DNA of 64,000 bases. It comes from Cylicocyclus nassatus (lineage: Eukaryota; Nematoda; Chromadorea; Rhabditida; Strongylidae). Of this stretch, positions 1 to 9,531 are shown in pieces. The notes beneath the pieces are model-generated. The model ran no database searches and had not been told where the DNA came from. It saw nothing but the letters and a program-made list of their open reading frames with translations. The position numbers and the translations under genes were made by a program. The stretch's first letter is position 1, and each line of letters starts with the position of its first letter. The stretch spans positions 74,355,600-74,419,599 of the forward strand of contig CATQJL010000223.1 of the NCBI GenBank assembly GCA_958299035.1. The letters run 5' to 3'.

Positions 1-480
1 GAGCTAGGGGGCTGGAATTTGGCACAGGGGTGTAATCGAGCATGCTGATCACCCCCTTGGGGATGATCAGCATGCTCGATTACCCCCCTGTGCCAACTCC
101 CAGCCCCCTAGCTCAAACTTTGCAAAAAATCGATAAAATCGATAAAAGTAATCGATAATCCCGAAAACCAATATTGTATTCGGAATCCCCATGCTCGATT
201 ACCCCCCTGTGCGAACTCCCAGCCCCGTAGCTCAAACTTTGCAAAAAAATCGATAAAATCGATAAAAGTAATCGATAATCCTGAAAACCAATATTGTATT
301 CGGAATCCCCATGCTCGATTACCCCCCTGTGCCAACTCCCAGCCCCGTAGCTCAAACTTTGCAAAAAAATCGATAAAATCGATAAAAGTAATCGATAACC
401 CTGAAAACCAATATTGTATTCGGAATCCCCATGCTCGATTACCCCCCTGTGCCAACTCCCAGCCCCGTAGGTGCACTCAG
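1..480 (-). repeat. Helitron-like tandem repeat, ~120-bp units, with terminal palindrome
   Basis: About three and a half head-to-tail copies of a ~120-bp unit. Each carries the motif CATGCTCGATTACCCCCC, a segment like AACTCCCAGCCCCGTAGCTC and runs of ATCGATAAAATCGATAAAA. Bases 1-52 are the near-perfect inverse of 67-113, so the block starts with a head-to-head palindrome. The same unit recurs in the opposite orientation at 59.3-59.8 kb. The translated frames here are only the repeat read through and are not genes. Confidence 0.85.
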
Positions 481-712
481 CAAAGAAATCGATAAAAATC
501 GATAAAATCGATATCGATCGATGACGAAAAGTAGCCTATGACACCCGCCGGGGCCCGAAGTGTATGTGTGCCAAGTTTGGTCCCGATCGGTTCAGAAATG
601 GAATTTTCTATTCGGAACATACGTACACACATACATACAGACAGACATACAGACAGACATACAGACAGACAGACAAACAGACATTCAGCTTTATATATAA
701 GATTAAAGTTTT
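480..712 (-). mobile_element. Helitron-like (HINE-like) head module with ACAG/ACAT microsatellite
   Basis: This continues the tandem block. It holds a conserved stretch containing GATCGGTTCAGAAATGGAA, then a microsatellite of ACAGACAG and ACATACAG units at about 627-690, and ends in GCTTTATATATAAGA. Read on the minus strand it begins TCTTATATATAAAGC, with a 5' TC as in Helitrons. Non-autonomous Helitron relatives in insects (DINE/HINE) combine such a short-repeat core with satellite-like units, which is why this class is suggested. No Rep/helicase is present. The class is inference; the repeat itself is seen directly, with sister copies at 59128-59797 and a diverged one near 33950-34280. Confidence 0.5.
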
Positions 713-1931
713 ACTTTCAGAACCTCGCCAATGTACTCAGTGCAATCTCAGTCTCAATCGCAGTCTACAGTCAGCCACGGTTCTATAATGATTCGTTTAC
801 CCGAATACTCTTCCGTATAGCAGCTTCAATGTGATATAAACTTCCCCGTGTTCTTTCAAAAACTCATTCTTTCTTGAGGTCATACTATGTGCAATGTACA
901 CTGCCGGCGTAGGCTCTATATTTATGATCTTGCAATAATGCTCACCAAGTCTGCTTACATTTTTGTTCAGTTGAATAAATATATTTCGAAGAAAGCTTTG
1001 TAAAGTATTTAGCATCACCTCGAGCTATGGGAAAAACATAGAAGCGGCATTTGAAATACTATAAACGTCTTTTCAGTAACAATAATGATCGTCCTTGCAA
1101 TGCTAGTATTTACCATCTTATTTGGATAAATGCTTTCAATGCTCGTTCCTGCCGCTACGGAAAGAAACAGTCAAACCAATGCTGCAGAGGCGAAAAAAAT
1201 GAATAAGACAATCCATGCAGAGACTTGGTCAGGAGATAAAGGAAAGTATCACTAGATCCAACCTGAGCTGTCAAGCAATCATAAAATGTATTGTAAAATA
1301 TTCAAAATAAGAATAACAAGTATCAGGTGTAATCTGACTTGATATTCTCTAATTATTAGAAAAAAAGCCACTCAAGCCACTCAACCACTTTTTGAGATTT
1401 TTACCTTATAGGTTAGTTTCTCCACATATCTATAAGAAACATTCATCGGTTTTGATGACGAGAATTCACAGTCATTTGATGTTGCCCTAGGTTTTCAACT
1501 CTTGTTGGAGCTAATCCAATACATCACAAATTTGCAGCCTCCGTGTCTCCATATGTGAATTCGAACCTGTAAAGTAACGAGAATGATTGGATTTCATCTT
1601 CACGATATCTTCATTCCATGACAACTGCTGGAAATCCAACAACGCTCTTCGCGTAGAAGCGTAATCAGTTTGCTGATAAGTTGGCAGCTCTTTGTTCTGT
1701 GTAGTTGAGTTCACTACGTTCGCGAATGCTAACTAGAAAATGCTGATATAATACAGATAAGATTGCCTTCTTCGTGGTTAATATAAAAGGTGATTACATT
1801 AGCGGTAAAGCAGCTCTTCTGCATGCATAATGAACTGCTTTTCTTTCTCTTTCTGTCACATCTTTGCTTCCCCACTGCATCGTGAAATGTTGCCATATTG
1901 CTGCAAGTTGTGAATTTATACACTTTCAGAA
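713..1931. other. AT-rich intergenic stretch and upstream region of the first ML gene
   Basis: No convincing gene. The minus-strand frame at 1511-1714 has no family signature. The last 200 bases hold the promoter elements of the ML-domain gene. Confidence 0.5.
1755..1789 (+). promoter_or_regulatory. GATA motif and TATA box upstream of ML gene 1
   Basis: AGATAAG at 1755-1761 and TATAAAAG at 1782-1789 lie 140-180 bp before the start codon at 1932. GATA factors drive intestinal genes in nematodes, so gut expression is inferred. The paralogue at 8308 has an equivalent arrangement. Confidence 0.45.
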
Positions 1932-2583
1932 ATGTACTCTGCGAATCTTATCGTCTTTTTGTTCCTTGTTGCTGCCGCGTTCGCTTGTGATACTCAATGG
2001 CCAAATGGAACTGATACTAAAGTTAGCTGGTACCAATGTAATAATGGTCCCATCACCTTCTTCAATGTCACTCCTTTTGATACAGATGGTAGGAGCTTTA
2101 CAACTTTTCTCCTGTTGTGTCATAAAAAAATCGTGTAATACTTCTTCAGGCAACTATGAATACCCTGTTCATCTGAGTAAGCCACTAATTATCAAGGCTG
2201 ACATCAATAACCCAAAGACCACTTACGGATCTCCAGCTCTCAAGCAAACCACAAACATCTGGAGTTGGTCTTCTAGCTGCAGCTGGAGTTCAGTACCCAC
2301 ATTTGGAATGCTGTAAGTGATTAACCAGCTTGTCTTGCCTTACTTTTATCATTCTTACTTTCTTTGCAGTAAAAACCTTGACGCTTGCACCAATGGCATC
2401 CCGTGTCCTATCAAGACTGGCCGTCAGTACATGAACATTGTGAACGATTTCTCACCCTACAGTGCAATCATCAACCTGTTGAAGGATGATGCTCCATACC
2501 AAATGCAAGTGATACTCCATGATGAGACCAGCAAAGCTGATGTTGCTTGTATCATCTATCAGGCTAGAGCTAGAATTCAATAG
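1932..2583 (+). CDS. Secreted ML-domain (NPC2/MD-2-like) lipid-binding protein, paralogue 1
   Basis: Three exons, 1932-2088, 2150-2312 and 2370-2583, give a 177-aa protein. The introns are 61 and 57 bp with GTAGGA..TTCAG and GTAAGT..TGCAG borders. Residues 1-18 form a signal peptide (MYSANLIVFLFLVAAAFA). The rest has the ML pattern: a Cys near the mature N-terminus, SWYQC, a central CSW, DAC..GIPCP with the typical Pro-Cys-Pro turn followed by KTGRQY, and a final VAC before the end strand. ML proteins such as NPC2 are secreted or lysosomal beta-sandwiches that bind sterols or other lipids; the ligand here is unknown. The ATG lies two bases after TTTCAG, suggesting trans-splicing. ATTAAA at 2610 may be the poly(A) signal. 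A very similar copy lies at 8308-8951, so this is a local duplication. Confidence 0.9.
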
Positions 2584-3820
2584 ATGTAGAGAATATTATT
2601 GTTGACAGGATTAAATCACTATGGGTACTCGCATTCGATCTGCCAAGTAGAATCTGATATTTGTCAGTTGTATATCTATAAAATAATAGAATTATCTTAC
2701 AAGTCCCATGTTATTATTATCTTCAAGTTGAAAATTGTAATAGTCTATCATTAGCTAAAACCACAGTTTTGAGCGCTTATGAACGATATTATGCACGGAG
2801 AAAAAGCCTTCTGACTGTAAATTAGGATAGGTTACAAGTTGACTTGACTGAAAAGCCGATAGGCGTAGTAGAGATCTCAACGTACTTACGAGCAAGTTAC
2901 TTTCTTGGACAGTGCGTCGCTGAACTATTTTTGAGTATAATGACAACATAGCTTAAAGCTCATTTAAGATCTGTGCATCATTCAAATAGAAATCACTCAT
3001 AAAAAAGAGAAAAAAGAGCAAAGTAGCAAGTTTGTGGAAGAAAAAAATGGTAAATCGTTGTTTCCAAGGAGTCTGATATCAAAGCCCCAAATCTATATTC
3101 TTATAAACAAAGGACATTGCAAACGACAGAATCGCGAAATAACAAAGTACATACGTTGAAAATTGCACAACAAGAAAGATGCTCTACTTGATTTAGTTTC
3201 GCTTAACTGAAAAATCTCAACTAGCCGAATTTCAGTCATCTGCGTGAAAATGTAATTTGAAGCTGCAAAATCTTGGCGTGCATGACAAACTTACTGCAGA
3301 TTCATCTACCGAGCTTAAAGATCTTGTTCAAACATGATTCTCCTTTATGAATGGCGAAACAAACACAAAATTCAAGAGGGATTTCGATTGCTAGTGCAAC
3401 CGTGACTGTTGTGACCATTGCGAAATAGTAGCACTTCCCAGAAAAGGAAGTAATGGCATTTCCGGAAAAGGAAGATAGGGGCCAGTAGTGCACCCCTGTT
3501 CACCGCAACTCGGCTGTGCGGGCCTACTTTGAACGCAGGACGCCTCAGTCCGGTATCCAGTGAGCTATTAGCCTAGATGCGATTTGCTTTTCAAACACAA
3601 AAACCTTGTGCGCTTTCAAAAGAAGACGTCTGCACGTCTTGAGTAGTTTGCTCCAATGTGGGTAGGTGATTGCGAGCCCGTGCGACCATAGTTCAAGACC
3701 GCCTAGCGGAAAACTTTTGCGGCATCGCCTAGCAATTTCTGATAGAGGCCACAAGAGAAGTTTTTTGAACAGGTCTGGGCAAAAAACTTTCAAAAGGAAA
3801 CTAGCCGTAAGGTGCAGTGC
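2584..3820. other. Intergenic, no gene seen
   Basis: AT-rich sequence after the first ML gene. Both strands show only short frames without family motifs. No repeat structure was recognised before the foldback that starts near 3821. Confidence 0.5.
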
Positions 3821-4176
3821 TTAAAGGCAGCGTCCAGGCAGATCTGGGCCTATGAAGATTCTACGTGGAAAGTACTTTTGGGGCTCTAACTAAGGCACTA
3901 CCCAAGCGGCAGCGCAGGTAGTGCTCTAACGGTTGAGATATACCCCTCGAAAGTGGACCCCGCGATCGTAGTCGCATGGATTCATGGCAGTTTCGCGCCA
4001 GGATCCACGCTTTGCGCCATGAATTCATGCGAATTACGATCGCGGGGTCAATTTCGAGGGGAATATCTCAGCCGTTAGAGCACTACCTGAGCTGCCGGTT
4101 GGGCAGTGACTTAGTTAGGGCCCCAAAATTACTACCCTTCCCATGTGTCCTGACTTGCCTGCACGCTGCCTTTAAA
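3821..4176. mobile_element. Foldback (palindromic) MITE
   Basis: The two halves are inverse copies. TTAAAGGCAGCGT..CAGGCA at 3821 matches the inverse of TGCCTGCACGCTGCCTTTAA at the right end, and the arms pair through GGTAGTGCTCTAACGG, GATATACCCCTCGAAA and the central GACCCCGCGATCGTA. The turn is around 3990-4010. No transposase is present. The 138-aa frame across it is the palindrome read through. Confidence 0.75.
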
Positions 4177-5066
4177 GGCAGTGGCTCGGCAAAACCAAAC
4201 ATTCGAAAATTTGATATGAAGGTTGCCTGTACCCCAAACACAAGAACAGGGCAGGTCCGAGCTCAAGGCATGCTGCCCCTGCCTAGAAAACCGCACCTAA
4301 CCACGCGCAAGCCATTCATACACGCGCTCGGACGAGCTTTCGACACCCCTCTCATTGTCAGAGGCGGCATGCAGCAATGCTATAAACATTAAAGTCCCGT
4401 AACGACTCTACGTCTCTAGCCTAGAAGGGCAGTGTTTCACTCGTCCAGATTCAAAATGAGGGGCCTTAAAAAATGCTGCTTTTCTGCCATTTTAGCGCTC
4501 TGCAAGGTGGATTTTCGGATCTAGCGCGTCGAACTGCCCCAGGTAAGCGGAAAAATTCCAGGTCGAGGATTTGCCGGCCACTGCCTCCAAGTGCTGCCTA
4601 TTCAGTACGACTAATCTGTCTGAAACCTTATTCGCATTAAATCCATTGGGTATTAGTAATGCTTTTTACAAAAATGAGGTGAATTCTGGCAACTAGAAGC
4701 TATCCGCATGACTCTTCTCGAACTTTCAATTCATGAATGTTTGGACTCCTATCACGTTTTTGAGTTTTCAGTCGAACTTGCCCGATCATGCTTCCAGCGT
4801 TTACATCTACTTGAAAAGATGCGAAACTTTCTAGTAGAAACGCGAAAATTTTCATGAAGACAGCAGCGCTTGTTTATATAAACGAAAAAGAAAGAATTGT
4901 GATTATGTTTATATCACATTAAAACGAGAAGTCAAATATTAATTCTCTTCAAAAGCTGCACAACAGGTACAATGTTGTACGAAGAAACATAAACGGAGTC
5001 TGTTGATGTTTGCGTTGCAAAGCTCGAGCCATTATGTACGTATAATGTCTTGGTTTTCGGTACCTC
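4177..5066. other. Intergenic, no gene seen
   Basis: A GC-richer stretch to about 4620 that may be older repeat, then AT-rich DNA. No coding frame with supporting features. Confidence 0.45.
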
Positions 5067-5568
5067 CTCAGATAATCGCCGGGGGCAGGCGGTCGTGCGA
5101 TTTATAGGCAGGGGGACCAGAAAAATATTTCGCTGTTTTGTGGTGCGCTTGCAGATATTTGGAAAAATTTTGGCGAAATTTTAGATGAATGCTCGGAGAA
5201 CAATCGCGGCCTTTTCATGGATTAGTTGCGGCGCAGGGGTCCCATCTCGCGGACATTCCGCGATAATATGCAAGATTTTTGAGGACCGCACGGTCCTCAA
5301 ATATCTTGCATATTACCCTCTACCTTCCCTCTGCGTATGGCAGGAACTGTTTAACAAGAGCCACAGCACCCGCTGAGAATTTGGCCGGCGCTTGCTAAAA
5401 GGAATTACTTGACGATCGCTTGCAGAGAATTCTGTTTTGCTGCCCGCTGGCAGAAGCAACAGTAGAGGAAGTACCGCTCGCTGAAGGTTTGGTCACGCTC
5501 CTAAATTCTGCCCACCGCTTGCAGAAAAGCGCGAATTCGCGAACCGCCTGCCCCGGCGATTATCCGAG
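5067..5568. mobile_element. ~500-bp terminal-inverted-repeat element
   Basis: The ends match as inverse copies: GATAATCGCCGGGGGCAGG on the left and CCTGCCCCGGCGATTATC on the right, extending to CTC(A/G) at each border. An internal hairpin at about 5265-5325 pairs ATATGCAAGATTTTTGAGGA with its inverse. No transposase and no clear target duplication, so the superfamily is left open. Confidence 0.7.
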
Positions 5569-5688
5569 TCATCTTCAGTCATCTTACACTGCGTCTTCCA
5601 CTTTTGGCTTTTATAGCATACCACAATTGTCATATATCAGTTTGCAATGCAATATAGTTGCATAATCTGTGGACCCTGGCACTGTCAG

Positions 5689-6080
5689 TGCATGTGAAGT
5701 CATAGGACTTGTGGAAAACAATCTTGGACAGATTGAATATGCGGTAGACTGAATTAGTAATTTGGGGTGAGACTAAAGATACCAAACACATGTAGTAAGG
5801 TTCATTACTGCAAAGAATATATTTAAGTACTGTTCCTCTAGTTTGTCTCTTAAAATACCACAAAGATAAAGCAAAAATATAGCCTTTTGTGGGCGAGACC
5901 TTGGATTTGATTAAATTCAGTTTGGAACGTCTCTGCTCTGCTTTAGAGATAACAGCAAGCAGAATTATCAACGATGGTCCACTAAAAGGAAATTTGGACC
6001 CTGAATATACCAAAGAATTGCAGGTTTATTCAGAGATTAAGTTATTGTGCAGCGCATATTCTCATCTCCAAAAAAATTAA
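5689..6080 (+). CDS. Possible two terminal exons of an unrecognised gene
   Basis: Two candidate exons join in phase. 5689-5743 follows ACTGTCAG and ends before GTAGAC. 5883-6080 follows AATATAG and ends at TAA. The second encodes about 65 residues with normal-looking composition, from PFVGETLDLIKF to SAYSHLQKN. No ATG-containing first exon was found and no family is recognised. The antisense strand is also open here for 127 codons, which weakens the case. The stop lies about 110 bp before a mariner-type element, so this could be a gene fragment or chance. Confidence 0.3.
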
Positions 6081-6189
6081 AACGAAGAAATGCATCCCTG
6101 GCGAATCCCAAAAAGCCCAAAAAGAGGCCAGAAATTAACTTCTTCACCAACCCAACTGTATCTTGAAATTCGAGAGTTTAAGATATATA

Positions 6190-7160
6190 TTAGGTTGGTC
6201 CGAAAGTTCTTGCGCATCATTTTCAAAAAATGATAACTTCCCTGCCACCCGATGGATTTCGACAAAATTATACCCATTCGAACAAGGAACTCATGCTCTT
6301 TACAGCGGTGCCTTTGCCAAGAATTACTTTGGTAAACTTTGAGAGTTACAAGCAATTGAAGGAAACCAGTCAAGATTGGCAATTTTCGAGCTGGGTCACG
6401 AAAAATTCTGGAAGTATTTTTATTTGATAGAGAAAATTATGCCCATTACAATGGTACCTTTTTCATGAATTAAAACGAAAAAGATCGAGAGTTAGGAGCA
6501 AATAAAGAGAATTTCTTCAATTTTGCAATTTTTGAGCATGCTCAAAAAAGGATAAAAACGTCACGTAAAAGACGGAAAAGTCAAGAACATGGGTTTTGTG
6601 ACCTTCTCCTTTTAGCTGAATGAATATCGTGCTAATCGAGAGCAATTTCGTTTTTCGTGAAGAACGCAGGCCCGAAAATCCGAAAAAATCACGAAAGACA
6701 AAATTGCTCTCGATTAGCTCGAAACTTGCTCAGCTAGAAAGAAAAGGTCACAAAACCCATGTTCTTGACTTTTCCGTCTTTTCTGTGACGTTCTTAGGCT
6801 TTTTTGAGCATGCTCAAAAATTGCAAAACTGAAGAAATTCTCTTAATTTGCTCCTAACTCTTGATCTTTTTCGTTTTAATTCATGAAAAAGGTACCATTG
6901 TAATGGGCATAATTTTTTTCTATCAAGTAAAAATACTTCCAGAATTTTTCGTGACCCAGCTCGAAAATTGCCAATCTTGACTGGTTTCCTTCAATTGCTT
7001 GTAACTCTCAAAGTTTACCAAAGTAATTCTTGGCAAAGGCACCGCTGTCAAGAGCGTGAGTTCCTTGTTCGAATGGGTATAATTTTGTCGAAATCCATCG
7101 GGTGGCAGGGAAGTTATCATTTTTTGAAAATGATGCGCAAGAACTTTCGGACCAACCTAA
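6190..7160. mobile_element. Palindromic mariner derivative, copy 1
   Basis: A 971-bp near-perfect palindrome beginning TTAGGTTGGTCCGAAAGTTC and ending in its inverse, flanked on both sides by the dinucleotide TA, the mariner target duplication. Arms of about 470 bp pair almost throughout, with the centre near 6680. No intact transposase; the frames are arm sequence. Related palindromes occur at 16090-17014 and 52559-55582. Confidence 0.9.
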
Positions 7161-8307
7161 TATGTATCAGTGGCGTACCTAGGATTTCAGCTCGGAAAGG
7201 GGGGGGGGACGGCAAAAATTTTTTTTCCAATGAAGGTACGTGGCGTCAGCCACGCACTCCGAAAATTTTTTTGGTATGCTTCCTGAAAATTTTTTTTATA
7301 GATTATAGGGCTAAAATAAATTTTTAAAAAATTTTAAAAAATATTTCAATTATTTACAATACCGTCTTCGGAGGCTGAAAAGGTGTCAGTAATAGTGACA
7401 TACGTTCTGGGCTGCCAAACATCTCCTCCCATCTGTCATTGGATTCGTCTCAAGTGAAAATAGAAAGCTTAGGAGGAGCTGTGCACCCACCAAATGTATC
7501 ACCAAAAAACGAATTGTAGTAGTTTCTGTGGCACGTTCTCCTACATATGCATCGTGTGTAGCAACTTCGAGATAGAATTCAGCTCTTCTCCTAATGCACC
7601 TGAACAGTGGCTATTTCGGATATCCGGAAATCGCTACCACATTCCATAGCGAGTAGAAGATTCTGCGAAATCTTTTTTGTTGAAAACTACCAAGAAGAGA
7701 ATTACCAAGAATTCTTTGTCATGTGAAACAACATTTGATACGGTGCGACTAAAGGTCTGCCGCCGGGTGAAATTGCAAATGATGTAAGTTCATGCAAAAT
7801 GTTGCAAGTCATTATTATGTTGAAATTCATGTTTAGTTTACCAAAAAGCTAAAATCTGGCTTTTTAAGCTTTATTTTGAGGACAGTATTTTTCGTAATAT
7901 ATACTCGTCTCGATACCATCACTCATTTTGATCCAAATTTTGCACATTATCGAAACCAAATTTTGTGTTCATCGACTTCAAAAGGTTAATCGTTTCAGTA
8001 TCAAGGCTCTTATTTGAGCATTCATTTTAAGTAAAGTCTCTAACCGGAGATAAGTGTTTGCTCCTATGCTGAGCAGCTGCAGAATACAACGATCACATTT
8101 GACGTAATACCAGGTTGAATAGCTAGGCTGATAACGCTTGGTTCCGTAAAGTTAAGGTCACCTCGTACTTGAAGCGGAAAAAGCAGATAACGGCCAAAGC
8201 TTCATCAAACAACCGTTCGGTATAAAAAGGATGTGGAGAAATCCATGCTCTGCTTTTTCTCTTCCCCGTTTTTTTAGCTGAGAATCAAAGACCTTTTTTT
8301 AGAGATA
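7161..8307. other. Intergenic region upstream of ML gene 2
   Basis: No gene seen. It starts with CAGTGGCGTACCTAGGA and a poly-G run at about 7201-7210, a motif that often marks one end of DNA transposons; no matching second end was found. The last 260 bases carry the promoter motifs of the second ML gene. Confidence 0.5.
8048..8228 (+). promoter_or_regulatory. GATA motifs and TATA box upstream of ML gene 2
   Basis: AGATAAG at 8048-8054, TGATAA at 8129-8134, AGATAA at 8185-8190 and TATAAAAA at 8221-8228 precede the start codon at 8308. The cluster parallels the motifs upstream of the other ML gene and suggests intestinal GATA-factor control (inference). Confidence 0.45.
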
Positions 8308-8951
8308 ATGACGAACACGGGCTTGGTTGTGTTTTTGGCTCTTGTTGCCATTTGCTCAGGATGCAGCATCACATGGCCAAATAAGACCGACACTGCAATT
8401 AGCTGGTACCAATGTAATAACGGCCCCATAACCTTTTTCAATGTCACTCCATATGATGCTAACGGTTAGTGCTCTGCAGTCTTGCTCCAAAGTAATTGAT
8501 TTCGTAACCATCTATGTCTAGGTAAATACGAATACCCCGTCCATCTAAGCAAACCACTAATCATCAAAGCCGATATCAATAACCCAAAAGCTACCTATGG
8601 ATCACCAGCACTGAAACAAACTACGAACATTTGGAGTTGGTCATCTAGTTGCACATGGACTTCAGTGCCTACATTTGGCATGCTGTAAGTGAATCACAAA
8701 CTTAATGTTTATAACTCATCAGTTTTATCTTTTACAGCAAGAACCTTGACGCATGCACTAATGGCATTCCTTGTCCCATCAAGACCGGACGCCAGTACAT
8801 CAACATTGTCAATGACTTCTCACCTTACAGCGCAATCATCAACTTGTTGAAGGATGATGCTCCTTATCAAATGCAAGTGGTGCTCCACGACGATACAAGC
8901 AAAGCGGACGTTGCTTGTATTACCTATCAAGCTAGAGCTAGAATTCAATGA
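8308..8951 (+). CDS. Secreted ML-domain (NPC2/MD-2-like) lipid-binding protein, paralogue 2
   Basis: Three exons, 8308-8464, 8522-8684 and 8738-8951, have exactly the exon lengths (157, 163, 214) and phases of the gene at 1932, again encoding 177 aa. The signal peptide is MTNTGLVVFLALVAICSG. The mature part keeps SWYQC, the GIPCP turn and the C-terminal VAC, and most of exons 2 and 3 is identical at protein level to paralogue 1. Differences cluster in the signal peptide and first strands. The ATG lies five bases after a TTTTTTTAG acceptor, as for trans-splicing. AATAAA at 9012-9017 is a good poly(A) signal. It converges with the astacin gene on the other strand. The lipid ligand is unknown. 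Confidence 0.92.
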
Positions 8952-9531
8952 CGCATAGTTGATGATATGTATTAATATATTATTATGGGTATATTCCAAT
9001 TTGGTAGCGATAATAAATCAAGATTGCTTTGGAAACATCAATCTGCTTAATCACAACTAACGACCTTACAGGGTTTTTTCTGAAAAAGTCCGATGTACAT
9101 CTTCATTAGCAACCCTAGCGGGTTTTTCAAGCTTTTAGTAGGTCTTATTCAAAGCGATTCTTAGGATATTAGGACGGGACATAATTTTCTTCGATTTTCC
9201 GTGCGATTAGTTCATTTTGAATTTTGCTTCAAACTTCAGATAAATTAAACTTGGTGCGACACTCAAGCTTCACTCTGTAGAGCTTGCTTTGCTCTATCGA
9301 GTAGGGCGCTATTCACTTTTTTGATGTATCGTATGTTACAAATCAGCGAACCACTCTGATCTGACACTGACTACTTGTGCAATCACACTAAAGTGTGACA
9401 CTACCCTCAATGAAGATTGGCAATATCGGTCTATGACACTTTATACTTTCACACCTCCATTCAAAAAGAAATGCGAGATCATAACAACATTATTAACAAT
9501 AAATACTATAATATCACAGCTACTATCGTTC
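8952..9531. other. Convergent intergenic spacer
   Basis: Spacer between the 3' ends of ML gene 2 and the minus-strand astacin gene. It contains the AATAAA at 9012-9017. Nothing else is recognised. Confidence 0.6.

Noticed and set aside
108..476. 122-aa repetitive open frame
   Set aside because: It is the 120-bp tandem repeat read through; unit lengths near a multiple of three keep it open.
3976..4392. 138-aa frame
   Set aside because: It runs across the foldback palindrome at 3821-4176 and has no family feature.
5630..6013. 127-aa minus-strand frame
   Set aside because: Antisense to a more coding-like plus frame, and no signal, domain or splice support.
6077..7327. Frames of 60-119 aa at 6.1-7.3 kb
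   Set aside because: All are the two arms of one mariner palindrome; the same peptides appear on both strands.
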